From NCBI GenBank assembly GCA_050288085.1, contig JBNKDD010000063.1:1-22260 (forward strand): 22,260 nucleotides of DNA, given 5' to 3'. Positions 15,364-22,260 of the stretch are shown here, piece after piece. The position numbers were made by a program, and so were the translations under genes. Position 1 is the stretch's first letter. Each line of letters begins with the position of its first letter. The stretch comes from JBNKDD01 sp050288085 (GTDB lineage: Bacteria; Chloroflexota; Anaerolineae; Aggregatilineales; UBA3940). Under the pieces are notes generated by a model. That model was not told the origin of the DNA, ran no database searches, and saw nothing but the letters and a program-made list of their open reading frames with translations.

Positions 15364-16776
15364 TTACTCGGCGTTGGCCTCCCGCATACCCCTGGGGAAA
15401 TCGTATAGAAATTCCCCGCTGGCCGGGTCAAAGCACATCACGCCGCCAAATCGCACGCTGACACACAGATCACCGTCCGGGCTGAAGGCTATCGCCTGGG
15501 GTTCTTCCAACCCGGTGATCACTTCTTCGGCTTCCCCACCGGCTGCCGGATCGAGTCGAACCACGCTGCCCTGATACCACTGGGTGGCATACAGTCCGCC
15601 GTCTGGCCCGAAGGCCAGATAGCTGGGCAGATCAAGAGTCGTGTCCAGCGGTTCGAAGTTCTCCCCGGATAAATACAGTAGTTCGCCGGTCGTGCTGTTG
15701 GCAGCGAAGAATGTCCCATCCGGGCCAAAGGCCGCCCCGACCGGCAGTGATAATTCACCCTCGCCCAGCTTATCGGATGGTGCGCCGGTTTCGCCATCGA
15801 TACGCAGCACTTCGCCCCGTTCGGTGGCGGTGATGGTCAGGGTTCCGTCCGGGCTGAAGGCCAGATACAGCACATTCGGCAGACTCGCCAGCGGTTCCGA
15901 CTGCGATTCCGGCTCGACGATCAACGCCTCAGCCGGAACGATGGTGACCAGCGACTCGCCATCGTAACGCAGCACCGCCTGCCGGTCGAACAGGTAGAGC
16001 TTCCCATCCGGGCCAAAGGCCAGATCGCCATCTCCCCGATCCACGTAAACGCCGTGATAGTCGCCGGTTTCCGCATCAAAGTGCAGGATGGCATGTTCGT
16101 AATCGGCGGTGCCATTTGAGAAGTGGTTCTCGGTGCTGACCACGTACAGATCACCATCCGGGCCGAAGACCAGCCCCCCGGCCTTAATCCATTGAGGAGC
16201 AGCCAGTTGAGGCGTCAGATTGATCTCGCCGCCGGTTTGGGGGGCGCTGTCCTGGGATACCTCGCCTGCTGTTTGTTCAGCCGGTCCGGTGAGGCTGCCC
16301 GCCTGTAGAAACGCTGGCAGCGCAAAACCGGGGGTGAAAATCCAGATGGTGGCGATCAGCAAGCAGACAAACAAGAACAAGGTCCCGATCACGATGGCGA
16401 TCCATTCCCAGGGGATCAGGCGGCGGCGGGCTTTGGCGACCTCCCGTCGAACCGCTACCGGTTCAGCAGGATAACCATCCGTAATCGGTTGGAGCGCGTG
16501 ATGACGGGTAGGCGGGCTGGGAGGCATGGCATACATCATGCTCTCCGGGACTAACCTTGCAAGTGCTTCCTGGGCCTCTACATTGCCGGGGTTAGCGATC
16601 AAAGCCTGATTCAGGCAGTAAACGGCATATTCAGGCTGCTCGGCAATCTTGGACATCAGGAACCAGGCCCGGTCGTTGCGCGCGTCCTGGCGCAGCACCT
16701 CGCCTAAAATAGCACGGGCCTGTTCTTCCTCGCCGGTAGCAATCGCAATCCGGGCTTGTTCAACATATGAATCCAT
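15364..16776 (-). CDS. TPR domain / membrane helix / beta-propeller (SMP-30/NHL-like) protein
   Basis: A 470-residue protein in three parts. Residues 1-75 are TPR-like helices (ARIAIATGEEEQARAILGEV, then ALIANPGNVEAQEAL), expected in the cytoplasm. A basic stretch (110-119) and a membrane helix (about 123-147) follow. From about 185 to the end there are six or so repeats built around (F/A)FGPDG or FSPDG followed by a LY-type strand, the signature of SMP-30/NHL-type propellers, which would lie outside. No enzymatic residues could be assigned, so a binding or scaffold role is more likely than lactonase activity; that is inference. A minus-strand extended -10 promoter is at 16826-16834. The ribosome binding site is weak, but the start matches the normal opening of this TPR type. 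Confidence 0.8.
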   Translation of the reverse strand: MDSYVEQARIAIATGEEEQARAILGEVLRQDARNDRAWFLMSKIAEQPEYAVYCLNQALIANPGNVEAQEALARLVPESMMYAMPPSPPTRHHALQPITDGYPAEPVAVRREVAKARRRLIPWEWIAIVIGTLFLFVCLLIATIWIFTPGFALPAFLQAGSLTGPAEQTAGEVSQDSAPQTGGEINLTPQLAAPQWIKAGGLVFGPDGDLYVVSTENHFSNGTADYEHAILHFDAETGDYHGVYVDRGDGDLAFGPDGKLYLFDRQAVLRYDGESLVTIVPAEALIVEPESQSEPLASLPNVLYLAFSPDGTLTITATERGEVLRIDGETGAPSDKLGEGELSLPVGAAFGPDGTFFAANSTTGELLYLSGENFEPLDTTLDLPSYLAFGPDGGLYATQWYQGSVVRLDPAAGGEAEEVITGLEEPQAIAFSPDGDLCVSVRFGGVMCFDPASGEFLYDFPRGMREANAE

Positions 16777-16825
16777 AGTTCAACTATGCCACTTATTCAG
16801 GTCTCAATTGATTTTGATCGTCTCT

Positions 16826-16834
16826 ACTATACCA
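16826..16834 (-). promoter_or_regulatory. Extended -10 promoter of the TPR-propeller gene
   Basis: On the minus strand TGGTATAGT matches TGn-TATAAT with one difference. It lies about 50 bases upstream of the ATG at 16776. No -35 match is seen at 17 bases. Confidence 0.5.
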
Positions 16835-16892
16835 CAAATCGCCCGGCGAGATTTGGCGCGATAATGCTGCTGTATCTTTGAGAAGATTGACC

Positions 16893-17549
16893 CTATCGCG
16901 TTTCGCCCCAGGCATCCCAATAGGTCAGCGTTTTGGGATCATTGCGTTGGGCGGGTTTGAAATCATCCCCGGTGAAATAAGCGACCGGCATCAGCACGGC
17001 TTGAGTAATCGTATCTGGAATGCCCAGCAGTGCCGCGATCTCTTGCTCGTAACGGAGATGCAGCGTAGTCCATGAAGCGCCGAGGCCGCGTGCTCGCAGC
17101 GCCAGCATGAGCGACCACATCGCGGGGAGGATTGAACCGTACAGACTCGCCAACCTCATCGAAGGCGCTGATTCCGGGCGTCCCTCGACACAACCGATGA
17201 TCAACACAGGGATCTCTTGCATATTCTCGGCCAGGTATACGGCTGAACTCAGCACGCCACTGACCTGGGATGCGCCTGCCCCACTACTGTCCTCACTGTC
17301 AGTTCTCGCGCGCAGCGGGCCAACATATGCCATGAATGACTGCCGATAGAAGTCTGCGATCTGCGCCCGCTTATCGGGATCGGTAACGATCATAAAATGC
17401 CAACTCTGGCTGTTGCTGCTGGTTGGAGCCTGCACCGCAAGCGCGATGCATTCCTGGATGATTTCCGGTTCAACCGGGCGGGTCAAATCCAGGCGTTTAC
17501 GTACCGAGCGGGTAGTTGTCAATAATTTATCGACGGTGGTCAGATCCAT
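16893..17549 (-). CDS. Nitroreductase family protein (FMN-dependent)
   Basis: A 218-residue flavoenzyme-type protein. TTRSVRKRLD (12-21) carries the Arg-Ser-x-Arg contacts to FMN phosphate, QAPTSSNSQSWHF (40-52) is the second FMN-binding motif, and GLGASWTTLHLRYEQEIAALLGIPD (about 155-179) is the usual C-terminal FMN-binding loop and helix. The length is normal for the family. From family knowledge it would be a cytoplasmic homodimer reducing nitro compounds or related acceptors with NAD(P)H; the substrate is unknown. GAGGAGA lies 9 bases before the ATG. It is divergent from the response regulator gene and appears to be transcribed alone. Confidence 0.9.
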   Translation of the reverse strand: MDLTTVDKLLTTTRSVRKRLDLTRPVEPEIIQECIALAVQAPTSSNSQSWHFMIVTDPDKRAQIADFYRQSFMAYVGPLRARTDSEDSSGAGASQVSGVLSSAVYLAENMQEIPVLIIGCVEGRPESAPSMRLASLYGSILPAMWSLMLALRARGLGASWTTLHLRYEQEIAALLGIPDTITQAVLMPVAYFTGDDFKPAQRNDPKTLTYWDAWGETR

Positions 17550-17688
17550 AAAGATATTCTCCTCTGGTTAGAGTTATGATGATTGGATAGCCGCGGCTGG
17601 TAGATAGCGGTGATGAGGCGACATACGGCTTAGGGCCACCGCCCAAATCTACCCGGATTGTTCTCCGTTTTCAACCTGTCCGTGGTGC

Positions 17689-17697
17689 TGGTAAAAT
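17689..17697 (+). promoter_or_regulatory. Extended -10 promoter of the two-component operon
   Basis: TGGTAAAAT matches TGn-TATAAT with one difference. TTCAAC, a poor -35 match, lies 16 bases upstream. The leader to the ATG at 17788 would be about 85 bases. Confidence 0.4.
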
Positions 17698-17787
17698 ATC
17701 GTGATGTAATGGGCCACTAAAGAATCTGACATCAAGCAACACAATCCCCTTACAACATAATAAAACTCCTGAAAAAGGCATTAATCA

Positions 17788-18501
17788 ATGACCAGACCAC
17801 ATATCCTTGTCGCTGACGATGAAGTCGATCTCATCGCAGAACTCAAGCCGCTTCTAGAGCGTTCCGGCTACGATATCAGTACTGCCATTGATGGGAGACA
17901 AGCCCTGGAAATCGCCCAACAAATCCATCCAGACCTGATCATTCTGGATGTGCTGATGCCCTACATTGATGGGCGCGAAGTGCTCCGGCGTTTGCGCGAA
18001 GCCAATAACTGGACTCCCGTTATCTTGCTGACCCAGGTTGGTACCCCATTAGAGCGAGCCATGAGCTTACAAGAGGGGGCGGATGACTACATCAACAAAC
18101 CCTTTGATCCCTTTGAACTGATTGCTCGTATCCAGGCCGTCTTGCGACGAACCCGGCAGGGACAGCTTCCCATCTCCAGTTATCGCTGGTTGGTCGCCGG
18201 TGACCTGCGAGTAGATCGCCAGACCCGCCAGGCATGGCTGTCTGAAGAACAGCTTGGCCTGACCGCCCGTGCGCTGGGCGTGCTGGAATACCTGATGTTA
18301 AATCCCGGCGAAGTGGTCCCCCGTGAGCGGCTGCTGACCGAGATCTGGGGCTGGAGTTATGCGGTTGAGACACGGGCCGTCGATATCCGGATCGCAGAGG
18401 TGCGGAAAGCAATCGGTGACGATGCCGAAAATCCCTGTTATATCGAAACCGCCGTAGGACAGGGATATCGTTTTCTGATCACAGTGGAAGGAAAATCATG
18501 A
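17788..18501 (+). CDS. OmpR/PhoB-family response regulator
   Basis: A 237-residue two-domain regulator. The receiver domain (4-120) has the acidic pair D10-D11, the phosphoacceptor D54 in LIILDVLMP, T82 and K104 before a proline (NKPFDPFEL). The C-terminal winged helix (about 138-232) has LTARALGVLEYLMLNPGEVV, the recognition helix region VETRAVDIRIAEVRKAIG and the final wing with GQGYRF. When phosphorylated it should bind direct-repeat sites. Only a weak AAGG site precedes the ATG. The stop overlaps the start of the histidine kinase by four bases (ATGA), so the pair is translated together. The regulated genes are unknown. Confidence 0.93.
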   Translation: MTRPHILVADDEVDLIAELKPLLERSGYDISTAIDGRQALEIAQQIHPDLIILDVLMPYIDGREVLRRLREANNWTPVILLTQVGTPLERAMSLQEGADDYINKPFDPFELIARIQAVLRRTRQGQLPISSYRWLVAGDLRVDRQTRQAWLSEEQLGLTARALGVLEYLMLNPGEVVPRERLLTEIWGWSYAVETRAVDIRIAEVRKAIGDDAENPCYIETAVGQGYRFLITVEGKS

Positions 18502-19442
18502 AAAGGTGGCGAACCCTGCTGATTGTGATCCCGGCGGCTGTCCCAACATTGATGGGGGTCTTCATCGCTCTGCTGCTTAAAGTTGATTGGCTAACAAACT
18601 ATGTCTACATGGGGAACTATTATGTCGATCTGGCCTGGCTGGTATCTTTCGCAGGGCTGGGGTTAAGTATTGTTTGCATCATCATTGGATTATCGATCGG
18701 GCTGTTCATCTGGTCGCCCCGGCAAATTCAGCAATTGCGTTCCGAAATCCAGGCCGAAGCACGTAAGGACCGCGAGCGTTTTATCAACCGCATCGATCAC
18801 GAGGTAAAGAATCCGCTGGCGATCATCCGGTTGAGTTTGAGTAACCTTCAACACAGCCCCAACTTATCGGAAGAGGAGTCCTCGTCCCTGCTCCGCGCTT
18901 CACAGCAATTACATCGTCTCCAAAAACTGATCGCCGATTTGCGCTGGTTAACAGAGCTGAACAGCCGGACTACCGAACGTCAGCGAGTCGAACTGCGGGA
19001 GGTAGTTCAAGATGCGGTTTATTCTGCCTGCCCGGAGGAATTCCGATCCCGGATCCAGGTGCATTACCAGGAAGTACCCTGGCCGGTTGGCACGGTATTG
19101 GGCGACCGGGATTTGCTGGTCACTTCTTTGCGCAATTTGCTGGATAACGCCCTGAAGTTCACCGAAGAATCCGACCAGATTGAGCTTCGCGTCTCGGATG
19201 ACGGGTATGCCGTTACCCTGGAGGTTGCCGACTCCGGGATTGGCATCCCTGCCCACGAACTCCCCTACATCTTCGAGGAACTGTACCGGGGACAGAACGT
19301 CAAACGCATCACGGGGAGCGGCATGGGGTTGGCACTGGTCCACCGGATTATCTCGCTGCATTATGGGACGATCAGCGTGCGATCAAGAGAGGGTCACGGG
19401 ACGGTGATGACCATCCGTCTGCCGCTGGCGCGAGCATCCTGA
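18498..19442 (+). CDS. Sensor histidine kinase with minimal sensor region
   Basis: A 314-residue kinase and partner of the upstream regulator. Two membrane helices (about 7-27 and 45-71) flank a loop of only some 17 residues, so there is no separate sensor domain; sensing may take place in the membrane or through partners. A short coiled linker leads to the HisKA domain with the phosphoacceptor H101 in IDHEVKNPLAII. The ATPase domain has an N box (LRNLLDNALKF), a G1 box (DSGIGI), an F box (PYIFEELYRG) and a G2 box (GSGMGLAL). The gene begins inside the last codons of the response regulator. No terminator is visible in the 136 bases before the next gene. Confidence 0.92.
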   Translation: MKRWRTLLIVIPAAVPTLMGVFIALLLKVDWLTNYVYMGNYYVDLAWLVSFAGLGLSIVCIIIGLSIGLFIWSPRQIQQLRSEIQAEARKDRERFINRIDHEVKNPLAIIRLSLSNLQHSPNLSEEESSSLLRASQQLHRLQKLIADLRWLTELNSRTTERQRVELREVVQDAVYSACPEEFRSRIQVHYQEVPWPVGTVLGDRDLLVTSLRNLLDNALKFTEESDQIELRVSDDGYAVTLEVADSGIGIPAHELPYIFEELYRGQNVKRITGSGMGLALVHRIISLHYGTISVRSREGHGTVMTIRLPLARAS

Positions 19443-19472
19443 GTGTGTCGCCAGTAACCTGATGTATCGAGC

Positions 19473-19500
19473 TTGTTACATGAAATGGCCTTTTTGTTAC
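19473..19500 (+). promoter_or_regulatory. Direct repeat TTGTTAC x2, 21 bases apart
   Basis: TTGTTAC occurs at 19473-19479 and 19494-19500, on the same face of the helix (two turns). It lies between the histidine kinase gene and the lipoprotein gene. OmpR/PhoB-type regulators bind direct repeats, so this is a candidate site for the neighbouring regulator; the link is inference. Confidence 0.3.
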
Positions 19501-19578
19501 GCGCCTTGTGCAGGATGAAACGGTCAGCATGATATCCTGGTTGACAGGTTTTCGATAACGGCACAAGGAGTAATTTGT

Positions 19579-20814
19579 ATGTTCAAGTTGAAGAAGAAAG
19601 TATTTGTCGTATTGATCATGCTGGCTGTTTTGGGCCTGACGGCTTGCGGTTCGCTGGAGGTCGAGGGAGAGGCCGTCAAAGCGGTAGATTTAACCCTGAC
19701 ACCCGGTCAGGCCCGCCACCCATTAGGGCTGTTTGGCGCTGTCAAAAAAGCTAAGGCCCCTTCTGAAGAGGAGGTTCTGGCTGAAAATAACCAGGCAGAG
19801 ATTGTGGCGGAAGTGCCTCTTACACCTACTGCCGATGTAGGTGTCGATGCTCCCCCTACCAGTGAGATCACTTTTACCCCCACCCCAATTGCTACAGACT
19901 CAAATCAACAGCCAACCGACCTGCCTCCTACGGCAGCACCAAAGACCCCAACACCCGTTCCACCCGCAGCTACCCCAATACCTCCCACAGTAACTCCAAC
20001 CTACGAGACTGGGGTGTATCAGGATGCGATCTATGAAGAGAGTTTCTGGCCTGGGACTAACAGCAGCGTCTATTACGAGGATGAATGGGATTTTGGTGCC
20101 CGGTTTGATTTTTCAAGCAGCCAGGAAACCAGTGTATCTTTCATGGCTTTTGGTATTTATCGCGATGAATTAGGCTCATTTTCTTCCATTGTCTCATCAT
20201 GCATGAGTGGGCAGATGCCTGTGACCCATATGGAACGGCCATTCTGGAGTAAAGGAACTGAAACAACTTATCCGGCTGGGAGGCATGTCTTCGAGCAAAA
20301 CTACCATTATTCCGGTTCATTGGATGGCATCACGCAAATTGTGTTGTGGCTGGTCCAAAAGCAGAACGGGCAGATTGTTCACTGTAAGACTGGATATTAT
20401 TCGCTCCTGACAAGGTCAGAATTTATCCTCCATTCACTGCAATTCACACCCAACATATCTGACGTCCTTGACCAGAATACCCAATTTAATTTTGGTGCAC
20501 AGGCCGACTTCTCGATTGTCAACACATTCGATGTGAGTCTGTTGGCTTTCCCGATCTACGCTGATGAAGGAGTCCCAACGGAGGGCCTGTGTTGGAACCG
20601 GCAGGCACGAATACCATCGGAACATCCAGACCGGCCTTTCTGGAGCACCGGAACATCGCAGACCTTTCCTGCCGGACGGCACACATTCATCCAAAACTAC
20701 ACCTTTTCTCACCCAATCCCCGATGCGACCCATCTCGCCCTGTGGTTAGGCTTCTGGCACGATGGGATACTGCGTGAGTGCGAAGAGCAATATTACACAT
20801 TATCATCAGATTAA
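19579..20814 (+). CDS. Lipoprotein with two tandem 133-residue repeats
   Basis: A 411-residue exported protein: signal peptide with lipobox LTAC (lipidated Cys23), then a linker rich in Thr and Pro (about 80-150, TPTP-type), then two homologous domains. Residue 177 in the first aligns with 310 in the second, an offset of 133. Shared blocks are DFS, RPFWS-GT, PAGRH-F-QNY and LALWL or IVLWL, so the protein arose by internal duplication. Each copy keeps two or three cysteines, possibly disulphide-bonded outside the cell. I do not recognise the domain. AAGGAG lies 8 bases before the ATG. The gene follows the two-component pair on the same strand and could be its target or partner, which is inference only. 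Confidence 0.82.
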   Translation: MFKLKKKVFVVLIMLAVLGLTACGSLEVEGEAVKAVDLTLTPGQARHPLGLFGAVKKAKAPSEEEVLAENNQAEIVAEVPLTPTADVGVDAPPTSEITFTPTPIATDSNQQPTDLPPTAAPKTPTPVPPAATPIPPTVTPTYETGVYQDAIYEESFWPGTNSSVYYEDEWDFGARFDFSSSQETSVSFMAFGIYRDELGSFSSIVSSCMSGQMPVTHMERPFWSKGTETTYPAGRHVFEQNYHYSGSLDGITQIVLWLVQKQNGQIVHCKTGYYSLLTRSEFILHSLQFTPNISDVLDQNTQFNFGAQADFSIVNTFDVSLLAFPIYADEGVPTEGLCWNRQARIPSEHPDRPFWSTGTSQTFPAGRHTFIQNYTFSHPIPDATHLALWLGFWHDGILRECEEQYYTLSSD

Positions 20815-20838
20815 GCATTCGCATCCAGGTCAAGAATC

Positions 20839-20872
20839 AAACCCCCATACTCGAAGAGGAGCATGGGGGTTT
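20839..20872. terminator. Bidirectional hairpin between convergent lipoprotein genes
   Basis: AAACCCCCAT (20839-20848) and ATGGGGGTTT (20863-20872) form a perfect 10-bp stem with a 14-base loop. It lies between the stop at 20814 on the plus strand and the stop at 20906 on the minus strand. T-runs are short on both sides. Confidence 0.65.
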
Positions 20873-20905
20873 AGGTTTATACGGAGAAATAGGCAGGTGT
20901 ATAGA

Positions 20906-21811
20906 TCACTCAGGGGTTTGCAAACTCAACCAGGGCTGCCACTGATCCGAGGGGATGGTCAGGCATTCACCGGCATGCATTTTCCCGTCAAAGTCGGCGT
21001 AGGACAGGCCGAGCGTTTCCTGCATCGGGAGCAGATATTGGAAGTCTGACAGCCCGCCCATCGGGGTGATATCAGTTGCGAACGTGCTAAAAAGGGTCAA
21101 CACCTGGCCTTCTGCCAGGCAAATGGTTCGAGCGCTGGCATCGCCGGTTGTTTCGCCGTAGAAAGCAAAACCTGCCTGCTGCCCGGTGTAGATCAGTTGA
21201 AGCATAAAGTTGGCCGGGTCTTTCTCAAAGTTGAGCGCCAGATTCAGTTGGTCGGGCTGCCCGAATCGATCCAGCACATTCCCTATCGTCAGGTAAGGCG
21301 GGTAATATTCCCAGGCCACATACAGGAACTTGACCACATTATTTTCCAGGTGAACGTTCACATAGGGCGGAGCAAGTCCCATCTCCTCAGCCTGAACCAC
21401 GTCGGTGCTTTTGGTTAACCAGGCAGATAGACGGCCTGTGCCGTCGCCATCCTGAAGGGCATCATAGTCACCGGGCACGAGATCAGGCAGGCCGATCCCC
21501 AGGTGACCATAGAAGGTGAGCGTATCCTCATCGGTTGACTGACCGGCCACCAGCCCGTTATAGCATGGCAGCGTACAGCCCTCAGTCGAATCGAGTAAGG
21601 GGTTAAGCCGCTGGTGAAGTTCTTGGGTAGACATGCTATCCGGGACAGGTGGCGCAAAGGTCGGGGTGATCAAAATGGCGGTTGGAGCCGGGCCAGATTC
21701 ACCCGCCGGGGTGGCAGTCGGGACGGCATCAGGGAGAGCGGGCGCATCAGGGCTTGAACAACCGACAGCCACAAACAACATCATGAACAGAAAAACTAAG
21801 AACTTCCGCAT
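20906..21811 (-). CDS. Lipoprotein of unknown function
   Basis: About 301 residues from the ATG at 21811. This start gives a clean signal peptide (MRKFLVFLFMMLFVAVGC, lipidated Cys18) and stands 7 bases after the acpS stop, with GGGG 10 bases upstream. A TTG at 21835 would put eight more residues in front and overlap acpS. A Thr/Pro/Ala linker (about 25-58) is followed by a globular part with a CTLPCYNG pair of cysteines, an IGNVLDRFGQPDQL helix (a pattern also seen in small lipoproteins with repeated short folds), and two more cysteines near the C-terminus. No family could be named with confidence. It probably shares a transcript with acpS. Confidence 0.8.
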   Translation of the reverse strand: MRKFLVFLFMMLFVAVGCSSPDAPALPDAVPTATPAGESGPAPTAILITPTFAPPVPDSMSTQELHQRLNPLLDSTEGCTLPCYNGLVAGQSTDEDTLTFYGHLGIGLPDLVPGDYDALQDGDGTGRLSAWLTKSTDVVQAEEMGLAPPYVNVHLENNVVKFLYVAWEYYPPYLTIGNVLDRFGQPDQLNLALNFEKDPANFMLQLIYTGQQAGFAFYGETTGDASARTICLAEGQVLTLFSTFATDITPMGGLSDFQYLLPMQETLGLSYADFDGKMHAGECLTIPSDQWQPWLSLQTPE

Positions 21812-21818
21812 AATATGA

Positions 21819-22181
21819 TTACCCCAGCGCGACAACGAAGGCCACTGCCATATCGCGGGTGTGCGACAGGCTGATCGACCATTCGGTTAAACCAATTTCA
21901 TCCGCTAGATGAGCCGCATTGCCATGAAGGCGCAAATACGGCTTCCCCAATTCATCATGGGTGACTTCAATGTCCGTGAAGGACATCCCTTTGATCCCCG
22001 TGCCTAACGCTTTGGACACGGCTTCTTTGGCCGCAAACAGCGCCGCCAGTGATTCGTAGCGGTCACCGCAGTGATCGATCTCTCCATCGGTGAAAATCCG
22101 CCGGAGGAACCGTTCCCCCAGCCGCTCGACGGTGCGCTCGACTCGCTCCACCTCGATGATATCTACACCGGTTCTCAGCAT
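21819..22181 (-). CDS. acpS: Holo-[acyl-carrier-protein] synthase
   Basis: A 120-residue phosphopantetheinyl transferase of the small AcpS type. It transfers 4'-phosphopantetheine from CoA to the serine of acyl carrier protein, in the cytoplasm, for fatty acid synthesis. GVDIIEVERV holds the Mg-binding D7, and LFAAKEAVSKALGTG holds E53 and the CoA-binding lysines K52 and K57; the normal C-terminal SLSHTRDMAVAFVV is present. The length is typical. I chose the ATG at 22181, which overlaps the stop of the upstream gene as TGATG; a GTG at 22184 is the in-frame alternative. The overlap and the close spacing to the lipoprotein downstream suggest one transcript. Confidence 0.95.
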   Translation of the reverse strand: MLRTGVDIIEVERVERTVERLGERFLRRIFTDGEIDHCGDRYESLAALFAAKEAVSKALGTGIKGMSFTDIEVTHDELGKPYLRLHGNAAHLADEIGLTEWSISLSHTRDMAVAFVVALG

Positions 22182-22260
22182 CACTCAGGCCAGGCGACGG
22201 CCAACGCATAGGAAGCGGGATTGAGATACTGTTGGGAAGCTCGCTGCACATCCTCAACGG
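22181..22260 (-). CDS. C-terminus of an M16-family (insulinase-like) peptidase, cut by the window edge
   Basis: The last 25 codons of a gene running in from the right edge read VEDVQRASQQYLNPASYAL followed by AVAWPE and a TGA. The V-DVQR-A--YLNP pattern followed by hydrophobic strand residues is the usual end of M16 zinc peptidases. The catalytic HxxEH site would be far upstream, outside the window, so activity cannot be judged. The stop overlaps the acpS ATG by one base. Confidence 0.65.
   Translation of the reverse strand, partial: VEDVQRASQQYLNPASYALAVAWPE

Noticed and set aside
19541..19546. TTGACA as a -35 box for the duplicated-domain lipoprotein
   Set aside because: At 17 bases downstream the -10 position falls on the ribosome binding site (CAAGGA), so it cannot drive this gene in the usual way.

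Overview
The window looks like chromosomal DNA of a Chloroflexota bacterium, most likely of the Anaerolineae group. This is an inference from style, not from a marker gene. Exported proteins carry long Thr/Pro-rich linkers (TPTP-type), there are several unrelated lipoproteins with clear lipoboxes, a Ser/Thr kinase starts in the manner typical of the group, and small ECF-sigma/membrane-protein pairs and TPR-membrane-propeller proteins are present. No rRNA, tRNA, CRISPR array, integrase or transposase was seen.

Layout. (1) 1-2767, plus strand: the tail of one membrane-linked sensor-type protein, then an ECF sigma factor and its translationally coupled membrane partner. The two partners share a clearly homologous C-terminal half, so this is a local duplication, closed by a strong bidirectional terminator. 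(2) 2792-11816, minus strand: a five-gene exopolysaccharide locus. In transcription order it encodes an initiating sugar-phosphate transferase fused to a degenerate GGDEF domain, a Wzz-type chain-length protein fused to a second degenerate GGDEF domain, a GT4 glycosyltransferase, a membrane GT2 glycosyltransferase and a large BcsB-like protein. A 159-bp symmetric, MITE-like hairpin element sits between the GT4 and GT2 genes. (3) 11817-12234: a regulatory gap of more than 400 bases between divergent units, with several inverted repeats and a good promoter for a Ser/Thr protein kinase (12235-13410). (4) 13457-13947, minus: a RelE/ParE-type toxin-antitoxin pair with its own extended -10 promoter. 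(5) 14032-17549: two small lipoproteins, a TPR/membrane/beta-propeller protein and a nitroreductase. (6) 17788-20814, plus: an OmpR-type response regulator and a histidine kinase overlapping by four bases, then a lipoprotein built of two 133-residue repeats. (7) 20906-22260, minus: the end of an M16 peptidase, acpS and a lipoprotein, closely packed.

The most interesting part is the exopolysaccharide locus. The Wzz-linked GGDEF domain has lost its catalytic signature (EGNRY in place of GGDEF) but keeps an RxxD motif at exactly the spacing of the allosteric c-di-GMP I-site. The GT2 enzyme has no PilZ domain. I infer that c-di-GMP control, which BcsA-type synthases receive through PilZ, may here act through the chain-length regulator, with a second degenerate GGDEF domain on the initiating enzyme. 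Wzx- and Wzy-type genes are not in the window, so the export route is uncertain.
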